DNA from: Allocoprococcus comes
GTDB taxonomy: Bacteria > Bacillota > Clostridia > Lachnospirales > Lachnospiraceae
Direction: 5' to 3'
NCBI RefSeq assembly: GCF_013300725.1
Contig: NZ_JAAIMM010000014.1
Coordinates: 1-64,000 of the forward strand
DNA: 64,000 nt
The notes below the pieces were generated by a model that worked only from the letters and a program-made list of their open reading frames with translations, was not told where the DNA came from and made no database searches. Position 1 is the stretch's first letter, and each line of letters begins with the position of its first letter. Below are positions 62,965 to 64,000 of this stretch, one piece after another. Both the position numbers and the translations under genes were made by a program.

Positions 62965-63182
62965 CAGACCTTCCCCCCTTTACTTTCAAGAAATTCCTCA
63001 ATATCTTCCAGCACTGCTTCATCACCCTCGCAATGAAAAATCCCATAACCTTTTTCGATGTAACCAAATACATCTGTTTCCTTAAATATTTCAAGAACTC
63101 TTTCTAATGGCATCTTCCATTCTTCTGACGCAAGCCTTATCAGCCTTGTCTGCATGAATGTAATTTCTGCTTTTTCACTCAC
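62964..63182 (-). CDS. DUF3791-family protein (first copy)
   Basis: A roughly 72-residue helical protein with MQTRLIRLASEEWKMPLERV and FGYIEKGYGIFHCEGDEAVL, the DUF3791 pattern. I start at GTG 63182, seven bases after a GGGGG stretch; the longer ATG frame from 63251 overlaps the end of greA by 47 bases and adds a basic tail. An alternative GTG lies two codons upstream. Its stop overlaps the DUF3990 start, so the pair is translationally coupled. Confidence 0.65.
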   Translation of the reverse strand: MSEKAEITFMQTRLIRLASEEWKMPLERVLEIFKETDVFGYIEKGYGIFHCEGDEAVLEDIEEFLESKGGKV

Positions 63183-63204
63183 ATCCACAGCCCCCTTCTT
63201 CAAA

Positions 63205-63708
63205 CTAAAACGCCCGGATCTTATCCTCCTCATCATCCGTCGTATCTTCAATCTTCCGGATCACAAGCTCATACGAATAATCATCGCTGACCTTCACCTT
63301 CACAGTCTCCCCTGCCTTATGTCCAAAGATTGCCTTCCCGATCGGAGATTCGGTACTGATATAATTGTGAATTGAATTTCCGCGGATAGAAGTCACCAGT
63401 TTATAAGTCTCTTCTTCATCATCCTCCGGGAAATATACGGTTACACGGTTATTGATCCCGGCAACACCTTCTTCAGAAGTATCGGATACGATCTCCGCAT
63501 TTTTCAGCATTCTTTCCAGATACCGGATCCGGCTTTCATTCTGATTTTTATATTTTTTTGCTGCGTGATATTCAAAGTTCTCACTTAAGTCTCCCTGTGC
63601 ACGCGCTTCCTTGACCGCTTCAATCGCTTCCTTACGGATGACATGCTTGCGGTGCTGGATCTCCTCTTCGATCTTCTTTACATCACTTTCTGTAAGCTGC
63701 TCTCGCAT
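63205..63708 (-). CDS. greA: Transcription elongation factor GreA/GreB
   Basis: Rescues backtracked RNA polymerase by stimulating transcript cleavage. The 167-residue protein has an N-terminal coiled coil whose tip ARAQGDLSENFEYHAAK carries the acidic residues needed for activity, and a C-terminal FKBP-like domain with SPIGKAIFGHKAGETV near 125. Length is typical. The C-terminal end is acidic and extends slightly beyond the fold. It probably leads into the DUF3791 module downstream. Confidence 0.92.
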   Translation of the reverse strand: MREQLTESDVKKIEEEIQHRKHVIRKEAIEAVKEARAQGDLSENFEYHAAKKYKNQNESRIRYLERMLKNAEIVSDTSEEGVAGINNRVTVYFPEDDEEETYKLVTSIRGNSIHNYISTESPIGKAIFGHKAGETVKVKVSDDYSYELVIRKIEDTTDDEEDKIRAF

Positions 63709-63839
63709 CTTTCCATCCTTCTTTCTGTAAACTTATTTTCATATCCATAACATGGTTAAATGCCTGTCCCTGCGGCTTTTTCCCTGTATGAAATAATGTC
63801 ACTCTTGCCAGACATTTTCTATAGACTGTTTCTTTGCAC

Positions 63840-63880
63840 TTAACACAAAGCACCTCAATTGAACCCAACCGAGATGCTTT
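63840..63880 (-). terminator. Terminator after the RseP-like gene
   Basis: AAGCATCTC pairs with GAGGTGCTT (one G:T), with an inner GGTTG/CAATT, followed by TTGTGTT on the minus strand, about 40 bases past the partial gene at the window edge. The interval 63709-63839 holds the greA leader only. Confidence 0.65.
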
Positions 63881-63920
63881 TCATCTTTTATTTACTCTAA
63901 TCTGCTGTACCAACCTGAAG

Positions 63921-64000
63921 CTAAAAGAAAATCCTCCGGATATCATTATACATCACAAATACCATCAGACAAAGCAGAAGTGCCATTCCTGCCAGATGCA
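63921..64000 (-). CDS. C-terminal fragment, probable site-2 metalloprotease RseP/RasP
   Basis: The last 25 residues of a gene that enters from beyond the window: a hydrophobic helix ending MVFVMYNDIRRIFF before TAG. The pattern of a terminal helix followed by V-x-Y-N-D-I is seen at the end of RseP-type intramembrane proteases, which cleave anti-sigma factors. The zinc-binding HExxH site lies outside the window, so the call is tentative. Confidence 0.5.
   Translation of the reverse strand, partial: HLAGMALLLCLMVFVMYNDIRRIFF

Noticed and set aside
63683-63868. 61-codon frame upstream of greA
   Set aside because: It covers the greA leader and the terminator hairpin, overlaps the greA start and has no good ribosome site.

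Overview
The window reads as a chromosomal segment of an anaerobic, spore-forming Firmicute of the Lachnospiraceae type. This is inferred from moderate GC, strong AGGAGG-type ribosome binding sites, sporulation genes (spoVB, spoIIM), RNase Y, an Rrf2-led isc cluster, a Gram-positive LexA box at recA and a Gram-positive style type IV pilus operon. No rRNA, tRNA, insertion sequence, prophage or CRISPR array was seen. Most genes lie on the minus strand.

Layout. 1-7831: an aminotransferase, then gpmI, tpiA, pgk and gap (lower glycolysis, gap first in transcription order, terminators after gap, tpiA and gpmI) and a PHP phosphatase. 7918-11277: iscR-iscS-iscU-mnmA (Fe-S assembly and tRNA thiolation). 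11278-18040: spoVB, spoIIM, a NUDIX hydrolase, rny, recX, recA with an SOS promoter, and a 700-base non-coding interval full of nested inverted repeats. One element in that interval is repeated at 60-140 with compensatory stem changes. 18086-27323: MBL hydrolase, hexapeptide acyltransferase, topB, ppk, asd, argH, queH. 27511-29080: a two-gene ABC transporter on the plus strand. 29169-49017: one long type IV pilus operon. Its first gene encodes a 3270-residue protein with a prepilin N-terminus fused to a GLUG-repeat and fibronectin-like adhesin; then come minor pilins, PilA, PilD, PilC, a PilM-PilN fusion, PilO, PilB and PilT.

49298-61076 is the most unusual part. Two paralogous sets of nitrogenase-like genes (each a NifH-like ATPase plus two NifD/NifK-like subunits) flank hypF, hypC, hypD and hypE, the genes that build the Fe(CN)2CO unit of [NiFe]-hydrogenase. 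A TM1266-type regulator, normally linked to [FeFe]-hydrogenase, is also present. The window has no hydrogenase structural gene, no hypA/hypB, no nifB and no nifE/nifN. The locus starts from a consensus-like promoter followed by a leader with an intrinsic terminator and a competing antiterminator pairing. I infer an uncharacterised nitrogenase-superfamily redox system coupled to Hyp cofactor chemistry.

61455-64000: a membrane protein, a DUF3791-DUF3990-DUF3791 triplet that looks like a toxin-antitoxin module, greA, and the last residues of a probable RseP-type protease running off the edge. All names rest on reading motifs and family resemblance by eye; no database search was run.
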